DNA of 64,000 nt from an uncultured Dehalococcoidia bacterium (lineage in GTDB: Bacteria; Chloroflexota; Dehalococcoidia; Lucifugimonadales; GCA-2712585), in contig OY282371.1 of assembly GCA_958295715.1 (NCBI GenBank), positions 310,001-374,000 of the forward strand, written 5' to 3'. The position numbers and the translations under genes are program-made. The notes below the pieces were generated by a model. That model did not search any database. It saw only the letters and a program-made list of their open reading frames with translations, and was not told the origin of the DNA. This document shows positions 24,800 to 33,685 of the stretch, piece by piece (positions within the stretch are counted from its first letter, which is position 1; every line of letters starts with the position of its first letter).

Positions 24800-25864
24800 C
24801 TATTTGTTCGCCTTGCTCAGGGGTCTGGCGCCGTCGCCCTCAAGGACCACCAGGTCTTCAATTCGCACCCCGCCCCAGCCGCTGAGGTATATCCCCGGCT
24901 CTACGCTGAAGATCATGCCCTCCTCCAGGGTGTGGGGGGACTTGGGCCCCACGTGAGGGTGCTCGTGGACGGCCAGTCCTATGCCGTGGCCGAGGCTGTG
25001 TCCGAACTTGTCGCCGTAGCCCGCGTTATCCAGGGCCTCCCGGGCCAGCCGGTCCCCCTCCTCCCCGCTCAGCTTGGGCTTGATGGTGGCGATGGCGGTA
25101 AGCTGCGCCCCCAGAACCAGGTTGTATATCTTTTGGAAGGTCTCGTCCGGCTCGCCGATGCAGATGGTGCGGGTGATGTCGCTGCAATAGCCGGCCAGCT
25201 TGGCCCCCATGTCGATGACGATGGGTTCTCCCGCCTCCACCGGCCGCTCCGATGCGCGATGGTGGGGCATGGCCCCGTTGGGCCCGGCCGCTACGATGGT
25301 GTCGAAGCTCAGGGAGTCGGCGCCGAGTTCCCGCATGGTCTTCTCCATTCGCCAGGCTATCTGCCGCTCCGTCTCGCCGGGCTGTATAGTCGGCGTCACC
25401 GCTTCCATGGCCTTGTCCGATATATCGATGACCCTCTGAAGGAGGACAATCTCATCCGGGTCTTTGACCGCTCGCAGGCCCTCCACCAGGTCGGTGGCGG
25501 CGGCCAGGGTCGGACGCTCGCCGGCGGGAAGCTCGCGGATGGCGGCGACGATTCGCCGGTAGGCGCTCACCGTCATGTGCCCCGCTTCAAAGCCCACCCG
25601 CTTCACCCCCATGCGCTGCAACTGCTCCGTCAGCCACGACGCGCTTCCCACTTGGACCACCTGGAAGTCGGGGGCCTGGGCTGCGGCCTGCTCCACGTAC
25701 CGGAAGTCGGTGGCCAGAAGGGCCTCATCCTGTGATATCAGCAGATTTCCCGCCGTCCCAACGAACCCCGACAGGTACTGCCGGTTCTCCGGGGTGGACA
25801 CCAGGATGGCGTCCAGCTTCTTTTCCTCAAGGGTCTTCCTCAGGCGCGTTAAGCGATTGCTCAT
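24800..25864 (-). CDS. pepQ: M24 family metallopeptidase (Xaa-Pro aminopeptidase type)
   Basis: A 354-residue protein with an N-terminal creatinase-like domain (residues 1-125) and the pita-bread catalytic domain. All five metal ligands of the M24 family are recognisable: Asp in V-I-D-M-G-A, Asp in C-S-D-I-T-R-T, His in S-L-G-H-G-I-G, Glu in S-V-E-P-G-I-Y, and Glu in V-R-I-E-D. It should release an N-terminal residue before proline from short peptides in the cytoplasm. The gene lies between aroQ (3 bases) and efp, an order that often recurs in bacteria. Whether it is a prolidase or an aminopeptidase P cannot be decided. Confidence 0.9.
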   Translation of the reverse strand: MSNRLTRLRKTLEEKKLDAILVSTPENRQYLSGFVGTAGNLLISQDEALLATDFRYVEQAAAQAPDFQVVQVGSASWLTEQLQRMGVKRVGFEAGHMTVSAYRRIVAAIRELPAGERPTLAAATDLVEGLRAVKDPDEIVLLQRVIDISDKAMEAVTPTIQPGETERQIAWRMEKTMRELGADSLSFDTIVAAGPNGAMPHHRASERPVEAGEPIVIDMGAKLAGYCSDITRTICIGEPDETFQKIYNLVLGAQLTAIATIKPKLSGEEGDRLAREALDNAGYGDKFGHSLGHGIGLAVHEHPHVGPKSPHTLEEGMIFSVEPGIYLSGWGGVRIEDLVVLEGDGARPLSKANK

Positions 25865-25867
25865 AAC

Positions 25868-26311
25868 CTAGACCTCCTTCTTGGCGAGGGCCGCCAGATA
25901 TTCCAAGGCGGCGACGTATCCCATCCACCGCATCCCCGCGATGGTTGCCGTGACCATGCGCGAGAATATGGAACGGGCGCGCCACTCCTCCCGCCCGTAG
26001 ATGTTGCTCAGGTGCGTTTCCACCACGGGAACCCCGGAGTCTATGCAGGCGTCAAGCAGGGGATAGCCCACCGTGGTTAGACCCGCAGGGTTGATTATGA
26101 TACCACCGGCTTGGGGGCTATTGCCATTGATGAAGTTTATCAGGGACGCCTCGTCGTTGGACTGGTGGAAGATGACGTCTACCCCAAGCTCATGGGCGCG
26201 GCTCCGGACCCGCTCCTCTAAGGCCGCCAAGGTCATGGTCCCGTAGTGGGCCGGGTCCCGCTTCCCCAGCATGTCCAGGTTGGGGCCGTTCACCACCAGA
26301 AAGGTTGTCAT
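25868..26311 (-). CDS. aroQ: Type II 3-dehydroquinate dehydratase, divergent
   Basis: A 147-residue protein. The family start V-V-N-G-P-N-L-D-M-L-G-K-R is present, with Arg18 and the catalytic Tyr23 in H-Y-G. Asn74 in I-N-P, His100 in E-T-H-L-S-N and Arg111 are also kept. The segment G-A-Y-T-H-T-S after I-N-P is altered to A-G-L-T-T-V-G, so the conserved substrate-contacting His (H81 in M. tuberculosis) is Thr. The reaction, trans-dehydration of 3-dehydroquinate in the shikimate route, is probable but not certain. It shares ATGA with xerC upstream. Confidence 0.87.
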   Translation of the reverse strand: MTTFLVVNGPNLDMLGKRDPAHYGTMTLAALEERVRSRAHELGVDVIFHQSNDEASLINFINGNSPQAGGIIINPAGLTTVGYPLLDACIDSGVPVVETHLSNIYGREEWRARSIFSRMVTATIAGMRWMGYVAALEYLAALAKKEV

Positions 26312-27255
26312 TCCTCTTTAGGCCGTTCCTGAGGCTCCCTGGCCCCGGGGTGGGTGTTCAGATAGACCTTGCGCGCCTGGTTCTGGGTCACGTGGGTGTA
26401 GATCTGGGTGGTCGCCGGGCTGGAGTGGCCCAGAAGCTCCTGCACCACCCGCAGGTCGGCGCCGCCCTCCAGCATGTGGGTGGCGAAGGTGTGCCGCAGG
26501 GTGTGGGTGTGGGAACCGGGGTTGACGGCCGACTCGAGGGCGTACCGCTTCACGGCCTTCTCGATGCTGCGCCGGGATAGCCGGTTTCCGTACCGGTTCA
26601 GGAACAGCGCGGTGGTGGGCCTTTCCCCGGCCAGCGAGGGCCTCGCCGACGAGAGGTACTCCTCCAGGGCCGTGACCGCCGGGCCGCCCAGGAGGACCAC
26701 CCGCTCTTTGGAGCCTTTGCCCCAGACCCGCGCCTCCTTAGCCTTCGTGTCCACGTCCGAAACGTCCAGGCCGGCCAACTCCGCGAGCCGCATCCCCGAA
26801 GAGTAGAGCAGTTCCAGGATGGCCCTGTCGCGAAGGCCCAGTCCGGTGGACGGGTCCGGCGCCTCCACAAACTTTTCCGCCTCCCCCTTGCCGAGGAAAA
26901 CGGGGAGCCGCTTCTCCACCTTCACCCGGAAGGTCCGACCCTTGGGGACGGGGTTGCTCTGCACCAGGTCCTCCTGGAGCAGGAAGCGGTAGAAGGCCCG
27001 CAGGGACACCAGCTTCCGGGCCACGCTCACCTTGGCGTATCCCCCCTCCCTGCCCCGGGCGGAGGTTGCCAGCCAGGCCAGGTACTTTCTCAGGTACTTG
27101 CGGTCCAGGCTGTCGCAGGATATCTCCTCCCGCTTCAGGAACTCCACAAAGGGGCGGAGGTCGTCCAGGTAGACCCTTACGGTGTTCTCCGAACGGCCCT
27201 TGGCGCCGGTCAGATACTCCCGGTATCTGTCTAATAGACCTTCCGGCAGCGACAC
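26308..27255 (-). CDS. xerC: Tyrosine recombinase (XerC/XerD type)
   Basis: A 315-residue site-specific recombinase. The GTG at 27253-27255, one base after the topA stop and preceded by GAGGTG, is the start; the frame runs open further upstream but there it reads topA out of frame. A core-binding domain (1-95) precedes the catalytic domain with Arg in S-S-G-M-R-L-A-E-L, Lys in [17 protein letters not shown], the second His in L-L-G-H-S-S, and the nucleophile Tyr in I-Y-T-H-V. It should resolve chromosome dimers at dif. Placement after topA supports a housekeeping role. Confidence 0.92.
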   Translation of the reverse strand: MSLPEGLLDRYREYLTGAKGRSENTVRVYLDDLRPFVEFLKREEISCDSLDRKYLRKYLAWLATSARGREGGYAKVSVARKLVSLRAFYRFLLQEDLVQSNPVPKGRTFRVKVEKRLPVFLGKGEAEKFVEAPDPSTGLGLRDRAILELLYSSGMRLAELAGLDVSDVDTKAKEARVWGKGSKERVVLLGGPAVTALEEYLSSARPSLAGERPTTALFLNRYGNRLSRRSIEKAVKRYALESAVNPGSHTHTLRHTFATHMLEGGADLRVVQELLGHSSPATTQIYTHVTQNQARKVYLNTHPGAREPQERPKEE

Positions 27256-27256
27256 G

Positions 27257-29437
27257 CTACACCTCAGCCTCAACCGGCGTTGGGCCGCGCTCCGCGGGGT
27301 CGCCCTTCCAGGCGCAAACGGTGCAAGCCTCCACCCTGCGGCCCTTGGACACCATGAGGCCGCCGCACTCCGGGCACGGCTCCGACACCGGCTTCTGGCC
27401 CACCAGGAAGTCGCAGGCGGGATAGTTGGAGCACCCGTAGAACAGCCGGCCCTTCCCCTTCGACCGCCGCTCCACCAGTTCGCTGCCGCAGCGCGGGCAG
27501 GATACCCCGGTCCCTTTGAGCAGGGGCTTGGTGTTACGGCACTCGGGGAAGTTGGAGCAGGCCATGAACCTGCCAAAGCGGCCTGTCTTAATGACCATGG
27601 CGCTTTCGCACTTGTCGCACACCTCGTCGGTGGGCTCCTCCACCTTCACCCGGGGCATCTTCACCTGGGCCTCTTCAATGGTCTTCTTGAAGGGGAAGTA
27701 GAACTCCTCCAGCATCGGCGCCCAGGGCCGCTCCCCGCGGGCTATCTCGTCCAAGGAGTCCTCCATGTTGGCGGTGAAGGCCGCGTCCATGACGTCGGGG
27801 AAGAACCGGGTCAGCATCTCGCTAACCTGGGAGCCTAGAACCGTGGGCTTCAGCCGACCCTGTTCCTTCAAAACGTAGTTCCGGTTGGTCAGGGTGGTGA
27901 GGATGGGCGCGTAGGTGCTCGGCCGCCCGATGCCCTTCTCCTCAAGGAGCTTTACCAGGGTGGCCTCCGTGTAGCGGGGCGGCGGCTGGGTGAAATGCTG
28001 CTTCGACGCGATGCCCAGGCAGTCCAGGGCGTCGCCGGCGGCCAGGGACGGCAGCGGGCTGCCATCCTCCTTGGAGTCCTCATCCTTGCCCTCCAGATAC
28101 AGCTTGGTGAACCCCGGGAACTTGGGCCGCGTCCCCGTGGCCCTGAAGACGTAGACCTTGTCCGACCGGGTTGACGACGCCTCAACCTCCACCGACGTGG
28201 AGTCGTAGATGGCGTCGGCCATCTGGCAGGCGAGGGTCCGGCGCCAGATGAGGTCGTAGAGCCGCATCTGCTCCCGGTTCACCTGGCTCTTGAGGGATTC
28301 CGGCGTCCGGTGTATGGAGGTGGGCCGTATGGCTTCGTGGGCCTCCTGCGCGCCCTTGGACTTGGTCTTGTACACCCGGGGCTTGGCCGGGGCGTATCGC
28401 GACCCGAACCGTTCCGTTATGTAGCCGCGGGCCTCCGCCACCGCCGAGGCCGCCAGCGACGTGGAGTCCGTGCGCATGTAGGTAATCAGTCCCACGGAGC
28501 CTTGGCTCCCCACCGAAAGGCCCTCGTAAAGCTGCTGGGCCACGGCCATGGTCTTCCGGGCCGAGAAGCGCAGCTTGCGCCAAGCCTCCTGCTGCAAGGT
28601 GCTGGTGGTGAAGGGGGGAGAGGGACGCCGCCGCCTCTCATCCGTCTTGACCCCGGCTACCCGGTAGCCCGCGCCTTTGAGGTCTCCCTCAATGGCCTGG
28701 ACCCGCGCGCCGTTGGGAAGCTGTATCTTCTTCCGTTCGCCCTTCAGCGAGTGGAGGGCGGCGGTGAAGCTGCCCGACTCCTTGGCCAGCTTGGCCTCCA
28801 GCGTCCAATACTCCTTGGAGACAAAGGCCGTAATCTCGCGCTCGCGGTCCACCACCTGCCGCAGGGCCACCGACTGGACTCTTCCGGCTGAAAGCCCGCG
28901 CTGGATCTTCCTCCACAGCAGAGGGCTCAACTCATATCCCACCAGCCTGTCCAGGATGCGCCGGGCCTGTTGGGCGTTCACCAAGTCCAGGTCCAAGGGC
29001 CGGGTGTGCTCGAAGGCCTCTCGTATCGCCTTCTCGGTAATCTCGTGGAACACCACCCGTTGCAGGTCCTTGGACTCCTCGTCCCACCCCAAGGCCGTGG
29101 CCAGGTGCCAGGAGATGGCCTCGCCCTCCCGGTCCGGGTCGGTGGCCAGGTATATGGAGGTGGCCGCCTTGCCCAACTCCCTAAGCTGCTTCACCGTGGC
29201 CGACTTAGACCGCATTATGGAGTAGGAAGGCTCGAACTGCCGCTCAACGTCTATGCCCAGCTTGCCCTTGGGAAGGTCCCGGACGTGGCCCATGGAGGCG
29301 GCGATTTCGTATCCCCGCCCCAGGATTTTGGCGATGGTCCGCGCCTTGGCCGGAGACTCCACGACCACCAGCTTGGCCGCCCCCTTCTTCGCGGGGGGCC
29401 TCTTTGCAGTGGACTTCTTTCTAGTTTTAGGAGGCAT
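27257..29437 (-). CDS. topA: DNA topoisomerase I
   Basis: A 726-residue type IA topoisomerase that relaxes negative supercoils. The TOPRIM domain shows V-V-V-E-S-P-A-K-A near residue 27 and T-D-P-D-R-E-G-E-A-I near 110. The active-site tyrosine lies in G-L-I-T-Y-M-R-T-D-S-T near 310. Three C-terminal zinc ribbons (cysteine clusters near 610-640, 650-680 and 690-710) bind single-stranded DNA. The first 20 residues are very basic. It overlaps dprA by 11 bases and runs directly into xerC. Confidence 0.96.
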   Translation of the reverse strand: MPPKTRKKSTAKRPPAKKGAAKLVVVESPAKARTIAKILGRGYEIAASMGHVRDLPKGKLGIDVERQFEPSYSIMRSKSATVKQLRELGKAATSIYLATDPDREGEAISWHLATALGWDEESKDLQRVVFHEITEKAIREAFEHTRPLDLDLVNAQQARRILDRLVGYELSPLLWRKIQRGLSAGRVQSVALRQVVDREREITAFVSKEYWTLEAKLAKESGSFTAALHSLKGERKKIQLPNGARVQAIEGDLKGAGYRVAGVKTDERRRRPSPPFTTSTLQQEAWRKLRFSARKTMAVAQQLYEGLSVGSQGSVGLITYMRTDSTSLAASAVAEARGYITERFGSRYAPAKPRVYKTKSKGAQEAHEAIRPTSIHRTPESLKSQVNREQMRLYDLIWRRTLACQMADAIYDSTSVEVEASSTRSDKVYVFRATGTRPKFPGFTKLYLEGKDEDSKEDGSPLPSLAAGDALDCLGIASKQHFTQPPPRYTEATLVKLLEEKGIGRPSTYAPILTTLTNRNYVLKEQGRLKPTVLGSQVSEMLTRFFPDVMDAAFTANMEDSLDEIARGERPWAPMLEEFYFPFKKTIEEAQVKMPRVKVEEPTDEVCDKCESAMVIKTGRFGRFMACSNFPECRNTKPLLKGTGVSCPRCGSELVERRSKGKGRLFYGCSNYPACDFLVGQKPVSEPCPECGGLMVSKGRRVEACTVCAWKGDPAERGPTPVEAEV

Positions 29438-30542
29438 AGGCCGCCGCCGTCTCTCGTGTGCGAATGTATTGCATTCCCGCCACCTGCTTCACCAATCCCT
29501 TAAGCTCCATGAGGGTCAGGGCGCTGCTCACGACGCTCATGGGAAGCTCCGCGCCCCTGCAAATGGCGTCGATGTGCACCGGATCGTGGGATATCTGTTG
29601 TAGAAGCGCAAACTCGGCGCTGTCCGGCTTGGGCGCGTCGGCCTGCACGGTCATTTCCAACTGATTGGGCATGAAGCTCAGGTTAACCTCCTCCAAAACG
29701 TCGCTGCAACTCAGTATCAGCTTTGCCCCCTGCTGGATAAGCTGGTTGACGCCCAGGCTGGCCGGCGAGAAGATGCTGCCGGGGACGCAAAACACCTCCC
29801 GGTTCTGCTCCAAGGCGTGGCGGACGGTCCACAGGGCGCCGCTGCTCTGCCCCGCCTCTATCACCAGGGCGCCGAGGGTTATCCCGCTCATCAGCCTGTT
29901 GCGCCGTGGGAAGTGGTGAGCGTCGGGCCTTCTGCCCAAGGGATGCTCGCTAATCAGGGCGCCGTTCTCCGTTATCGCCTGGGCCAGCCGCGCGTTCTCC
30001 CTCGGATAGATGATGTCCACGCCGCTGGCGAGGACGGCCACCGTCCGGCCCCCGTGGTCGAGGGCGGCGTGGTGGGCGATGGTGTCGATGCCCCGCGCGA
30101 GGCCGCTGACAATGGTTATGCCGCTCTTGGCCAGGTCCGACGATAGGGCCAAGGCCGCCTCCCGCCCGTAGGACGTGGCCTTCCGCGTTCCCACCACCGC
30201 TATGGAGCGCTGGTCCCTCAGAAGCAGTTCGCCCTTGACGTAGAGGACCGGCGGCGGGTCCGGTATCTCCTTCAGCAGCGACGGATAGTCCGAGTGGCCC
30301 CAGTGGAAGGCTGAAACGGCGGCCTTGTCCAGCCACTCCATCTCCTGGTCGGGGTCGACGGTCTTGCGGGTGGTTCCGATGGCCGTGACGGTCTTGGCGT
30401 CCAGCCCCGCGGCCTTGAGCTCGCCGGGCGATGCCCGCCAGGCGTCGGCCATAGAGCCGAAACCCCGCTCCAGCAGGCGGAACCTCACCGTTCCGAGACG
30501 ACGGACGCGGCTGAAGGCAACCCAGTACTTCAAGTCATTCAT
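29427..30542 (-). CDS. dprA: DNA processing protein DprA
   Basis: A 371-residue protein that loads RecA on single-stranded DNA taken up during transformation. The Rossmann-fold core shows V-V-G-T-R-K-A-T-S-Y-G, V-S-G-L-A-R-G-I-D-T-I-A-H-H and V-L-A-S-G-V-D-I-I-Y-P, then R-R-N-R-L-M-S-G-I-T. A C-terminal winged-helix domain covers the last 65 residues. The ATG at 30542 is chosen because the family N terminus (M-N-D-L-K-Y-W-V-A-F) begins there and a promoter lies right upstream. It is the first gene of the operon that runs down to purN. Confidence 0.93.
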   Translation of the reverse strand: MNDLKYWVAFSRVRRLGTVRFRLLERGFGSMADAWRASPGELKAAGLDAKTVTAIGTTRKTVDPDQEMEWLDKAAVSAFHWGHSDYPSLLKEIPDPPPVLYVKGELLLRDQRSIAVVGTRKATSYGREAALALSSDLAKSGITIVSGLARGIDTIAHHAALDHGGRTVAVLASGVDIIYPRENARLAQAITENGALISEHPLGRRPDAHHFPRRNRLMSGITLGALVIEAGQSSGALWTVRHALEQNREVFCVPGSIFSPASLGVNQLIQQGAKLILSCSDVLEEVNLSFMPNQLEMTVQADAPKPDSAEFALLQQISHDPVHIDAICRGAELPMSVVSSALTLMELKGLVKQVAGMQYIRTRETAAAYAS

Positions 30543-30554
30543 GTCTGGTGAACT

Positions 30555-30584
30555 AGCATAGCACAGCGACAAAAACCGCCACAA
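30555..30584 (-). promoter_or_regulatory. Promoter of the dprA-purN operon
   Basis: On the minus strand TTGTGG and an extended TGCTATGCT (-10 box at 30555-30560) are separated by 18 bases. The predicted start lies only about six bases before the dprA ATG, and no ribosome site is present, so the transcript may be nearly leaderless. Confidence 0.5.
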
Positions 30585-30609
30585 CGGAGCCTGCCGCCAA
30601 GGAGAGCGT

Positions 30610-30639
30610 AAAAGCGCCGCCGCCGCTTTGCCGACGGCG
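30610..30639 (-). terminator. Possible terminator of the tRNA-Ser(GGA) transcript
   Basis: On the minus strand CGCCGTCG pairs with CGGCGGCG (one G-U) around a six-base loop, followed three bases later by CTTTT. It lies between the tRNA gene and the dprA promoter. Confidence 0.4.
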
Positions 30640-30676
30640 TCAGGCCGCTAAGGTAGCCTTACAATGGTCTTATGGA

Positions 30677-30768
30677 TGGCGGAGAGGGCGGGATTCGAAC
30701 CCGCGAGGCCGGTCACCCAGCCTACGCGCTCTCCAGGCGCGCCTATTCGTCCACTCTAGCACCTCTCC
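30677..30768 (-). tRNA. tRNA-Ser (anticodon GGA)
   Basis: Read on the minus strand, the acceptor GGAGAGG pairs with CCTCTCC. The T arm is G-C-G-G-G-TTCGAAT-C-C-C-G-C, and the anticodon loop C-T-GGA-G-A closes on a GCGC stem. A long variable arm of the serine type follows, and CCA is encoded. Length 92 bases with CCA. Confidence 0.95.
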
Positions 30769-31200
30769 GGGCTCAAGGAGATGAGCCTCGCCGCCCCTAA
30801 ACAGTATGCAACCCAGGAGAATTTAGTGTCAATGAAGATTGTCAACGCCGCCGCGCCTTTCCCGCCTCCCATCCGTCATTCCCGCGCAGGCGGGAATCCA
30901 TCCCCCCAACGCCCGGAACTCCGGCCTCGCCCGTGGGGGCGCGTGTGGCGTTCGGCCTTTCCCTCTTGGCGTGGTAAGAGAGGGGAGAAGATGGATTCCC
31001 GCCTGCGCGGGAATGACGGAGAGGGAGGCGGGAATGACGGGAAGGGGGGGTTGCCCCGGCGCAACCGGAGAGGGGGAAGGGATGGATTCCCGCCTTCGCG
31101 GGAATGACGGAGGGCAGAGCGGGGATTGACGGATGGGAGGCCGGCGCGCGTCCTAAGGCGTCAGGCTGCTAAGGGAGGGAGATTCGCTGAAGCCTCTGGG
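30769..31200. repeat. Spacer between two tRNA-Ser genes with dRS3-like repeats
   Basis: This 432-base gap holds three dRS3-like palindromes (30878-30897, 30995-31014 and 31086-31105), the last two inverted relative to the first. No gene is supported; the open frames here are reading through the repeats. Confidence 0.75.
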
Positions 31201-31290
31201 TGGCGGAGAGGGCGGGATTCGAACCCGCGATACGCGTCAACGTATACCGCTTTTCGAGAGCGGCGCCTTAAACCACTCGGCCACCTCTCC
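31201..31290 (-). tRNA. tRNA-Ser (anticodon CGA)
   Basis: Read on the minus strand, the acceptor GGAGAGG pairs with CCTCTCC. The D arm has T-G-G-C-C-G-A-G-T-G-G, the anticodon loop is C-T-CGA-A-A in a GCCGCT/AGCGG-type stem, and a long variable arm and an encoded CCA are present. Length 90 bases with CCA. Its acceptor and T arms are identical to those of the neighbouring tRNA-Ser(GGA). Confidence 0.95.
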
Positions 31291-31630
31291 CAACTCCTAA
31301 CTTACCTACCTATTACAGCCCCATCACAACAATAGCGCGGGAACTAACCTTGCGGAGGCGCTTAAGGACTCCCAACGCTTAATAGCCCCGTCACAATCGT
31401 GAATGGGCTTTGGATGGCGCCACCGCTTGCTTCCTACTCAATTGTAGCCGTATCCCCACCGCATAACAAATCCCTGCTCCTCAAACCCACCGGGGCGGGC
31501 CGCCAAGACCTGCAATCGAGAAGCGGCGGTCAATCAAAACCGTAAAATTCCCCCCGCGCCTTCCGTATTCTGGTAGAATACGACCAGCAGGCACACAATT
31601 CACCCCTCCATCAAGGAAAGGAGACGCATC
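31291..31630. other. Upstream region of the first amidohydrolase
   Basis: A 340-base gap without a gene. The one notable element is the palindrome GTATTC-TGGTA-GAATAC at 31565-31581, about 50 bases before the amidohydrolase start, which overlaps a TAGAAT that could be a -10 box. This could be an operator. No good -35 box accompanies it. The rest shows nothing recognisable. Confidence 0.4.
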
Positions 31631-32758
31631 ATGGCAGAGCACAACCTGATTTCAGCCGACTCCCACGTAGTGGAGCCACGGACCATGTGGCAGGACTACG
31701 TTGACCCCGCCTTCCGCGACCGGGCCCCGCGCAACGTGGTGAACCCCCCGGGCCTGAAGCCGGGCGAGTACATGTTTTTTGAGGACATGGAGCCCAAGAG
31801 CATTTCCGGCTCCTTCAACGCCGGCCGCACCCCTGAGGAGAACCGCGAGAGTGAGGGGGAGACCCTGGACGACTGCCGCCCCGGCGGCTACCTGCCCGCC
31901 GAACGCGTCCCCGACATGGAGTTGGACGGCATTGAGTCGGAGGTTATCTACACCACCCAGGGCTTCCGGATGTTCGCCTTCACCAGAGACGCCGCCCTCC
32001 AATCGGCCCTCTTTCGCGGGTACAACAACTGGCTCTCCGAGTTTTGCAGCTACGACCCAAACCGGTTTGTGGGGCTGGGACTCATCCCCCTGCTGGACGT
32101 GGAGGAAGGCGTTCGCGAGCTGCGGCGCTGCGCCGGGTTGGGACTGCGCGGCGGCGTCATCATGACCTCTCCCCCCGATCCTCAGAGCTACGGCGACCCG
32201 GCCTTTGAGCCTTTCTGGGCCGCCGCCGCCGAACTGAACATGCCCATCAGCCTCCACGTCAACTCCGGCCACGGCCCCGAGACCCAAAAGATTGGCAAGT
32301 TCAAGAGCAACCACTACCTGAGCGTTATGAGCATGATAGACGAGGTGAAGAGGTCCATCTCCGAGATACTCTTCTCCGGCGTCCTGGCCCGCTGCCCCGG
32401 CTTGAAGATAGTCTCCGCAGAGAACGACATAGGCTGGATGCCCCACTACGTCTACAGGGCCGACGTTTGGTATCACCAACAGGGTTGGAAGACCCTGACC
32501 GACCTCAAGATGGCGCCCAGCGAATACGCCAAGCGCCAGATTTACGGCACCTTTATGGACGACGCCGTTGGCCTCATGCTCACCGACTACTTCGGCGAGG
32601 ACAACTTCGCGTGGGCCAGCGACTACCCCCACGGGGCGTCCACCTTCCCCAACTCCCGCAAGATTGTGGACCAGAACTTTGAGGGCGTCTCCGAGGAGGT
32701 CAAGCTGAAGGTGACCCGTTCCAACGCCATCAGGCTTTACGACATGAACGGGAACTAG
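31631..32758 (+). CDS. TIM-barrel amidohydrolase (PF04909 / ACMSD-like)
   Basis: A 375-residue protein. It starts with L-I-S-A-D-S-H-V-V-E-P, in which D-x-H replaces the usual HxH metal pair. It contains P-I-S-L-H-V-N-S-G-H-G and ends with A-W-A-S-D-Y-P-H-G, the late Asp ligand. PF04909 enzymes hydrolyse or decarboxylate aromatic and other acids with one metal ion. The substrate is unknown. AAGGAGA precedes the ATG. It is closely related to the gene at 54011-55138 (same start and same length) and probably shares a transcript with the aldolase 33 bases downstream. Confidence 0.85.
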   Translation: MAEHNLISADSHVVEPRTMWQDYVDPAFRDRAPRNVVNPPGLKPGEYMFFEDMEPKSISGSFNAGRTPEENRESEGETLDDCRPGGYLPAERVPDMELDGIESEVIYTTQGFRMFAFTRDAALQSALFRGYNNWLSEFCSYDPNRFVGLGLIPLLDVEEGVRELRRCAGLGLRGGVIMTSPPDPQSYGDPAFEPFWAAAAELNMPISLHVNSGHGPETQKIGKFKSNHYLSVMSMIDEVKRSISEILFSGVLARCPGLKIVSAENDIGWMPHYVYRADVWYHQQGWKTLTDLKMAPSEYAKRQIYGTFMDDAVGLMLTDYFGEDNFAWASDYPHGASTFPNSRKIVDQNFEGVSEEVKLKVTRSNAIRLYDMNGN

Positions 32759-32791
32759 GCCCTTGACGCTGCGGCAGGAGGAGTTGGCCCC

Positions 32792-33604
32792 ATGCTGAAA
32801 CCGAACAAGACCAAGGCCAAGATGAGGGCTGGAGAGGCGGTCTTCGGCTTTACCATCGGGGTCCCCTACGCCAACCCGAACCTGGTCGAGATGCTGGGTT
32901 CCCTCGGCTTCGACTACGTTGACGTGGTGTGCGAAAACGACCTGTTCGACGAGACCTCCATAGAGGACGTCATTAGGGCTGCCGATGTTTGCGGCATGAC
33001 CACCATCCTGCGCACGCCGTACAACCCGGGCCTCATCCTGCACGCGCTCAACTCCGGGTGCCAGGGCGTGTTGGTGACGCGGGTGGGTTCCAAGGCCGAC
33101 GTTCAGGCCGTCTTGGACGCCGCCAAGTTCCACCCGGAGGGCAAGCGCACCGTCTTTCACGGCGGGCGGACGGGAAACTTCTGGCGAGACGTGAACGCCC
33201 CGGAAGGCTCCAACCCGGAGCTTATCAACTGGACCCTCGCCGTGAACCGGGAGACCATCGTCGGGTGCACCATTGAGGAGATCGGCGCCGTCAACGAGCT
33301 GGATGACATACTGGCCCTGCCGGGGATAGACCTCATCGGCATCGGCCCCGGCGACTTGGCTCACTCCATGGGGTGGCCGCCCCAGGAGGAGGTCGATAGG
33401 CTGGTGGAGATGACCAGGGTCAAGTCCCTCGCGGCGGGCAAAACGGTGTTTTCCCCGGTAAGCCTTGAAACCATGCCCGGAGCCATTGAGAAGGGGTTCC
33501 GGGCCTTTGCCTTCTCGCCCACGTCGGCCCTTGAGTCCGCCGCCAACGACTACCTGACGGGGGGAAGAAGCATCGCCCGCGCCAAGGGCGTCCTCGGCCA
33601 GTGA
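32792..33604 (+). CDS. HpcH/HpaI aldolase family protein with an altered active site
   Basis: A 270-residue TIM-barrel protein. Metal-ligand positions are kept (Glu in C-T-I-E-E-I-G-A and Asp in I-G-P-G-D-L-A-H-S-M-G), as is the pyruvate-binding Arg in I-L-R-T-P-Y. However, the catalytic His of the D/G-E-H motif (His45 in HpaI) is Asn here (V-V-C-E-N-D). Family members split 4-hydroxy-2-oxo acids into pyruvate or glyoxylate and an aldehyde. With the base missing, a lyase of different chemistry is possible. AGGAGG precedes the ATG. It is downstream of an amidohydrolase, a pairing that suggests a two-step breakdown. Confidence 0.85.
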   Translation: MLKPNKTKAKMRAGEAVFGFTIGVPYANPNLVEMLGSLGFDYVDVVCENDLFDETSIEDVIRAADVCGMTTILRTPYNPGLILHALNSGCQGVLVTRVGSKADVQAVLDAAKFHPEGKRTVFHGGRTGNFWRDVNAPEGSNPELINWTLAVNRETIVGCTIEEIGAVNELDDILALPGIDLIGIGPGDLAHSMGWPPQEEVDRLVEMTRVKSLAAGKTVFSPVSLETMPGAIEKGFRAFAFSPTSALESAANDYLTGGRSIARAKGVLGQ

Positions 33605-33685
33605 CCCGGCTCAAGCCGTCAAGTCCGTACAAATTCAGAGTGGGCGGCGCGGGGCGAGGTTGCGGCCAATCGCCTGAAGTTTCTA

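Noticed and set aside
23759-25735. 658-residue open frame on the plus strand
   Set aside because: It is antisense to xseA, efp and pepQ, all with clear motifs; the translation is low-complexity and shows no family.
27256-27576. N-terminal extension of the XerC frame
   Set aside because: It reads topA DNA out of frame and gives a W/S/R-rich sequence; a GTG with a ribosome site lies one base after the topA stop.
31652-33364. 570-residue minus-strand frame under the amidohydrolase and aldolase
   Set aside because: Both plus-strand genes have ribosome sites and motifs; the antisense frame has neither.
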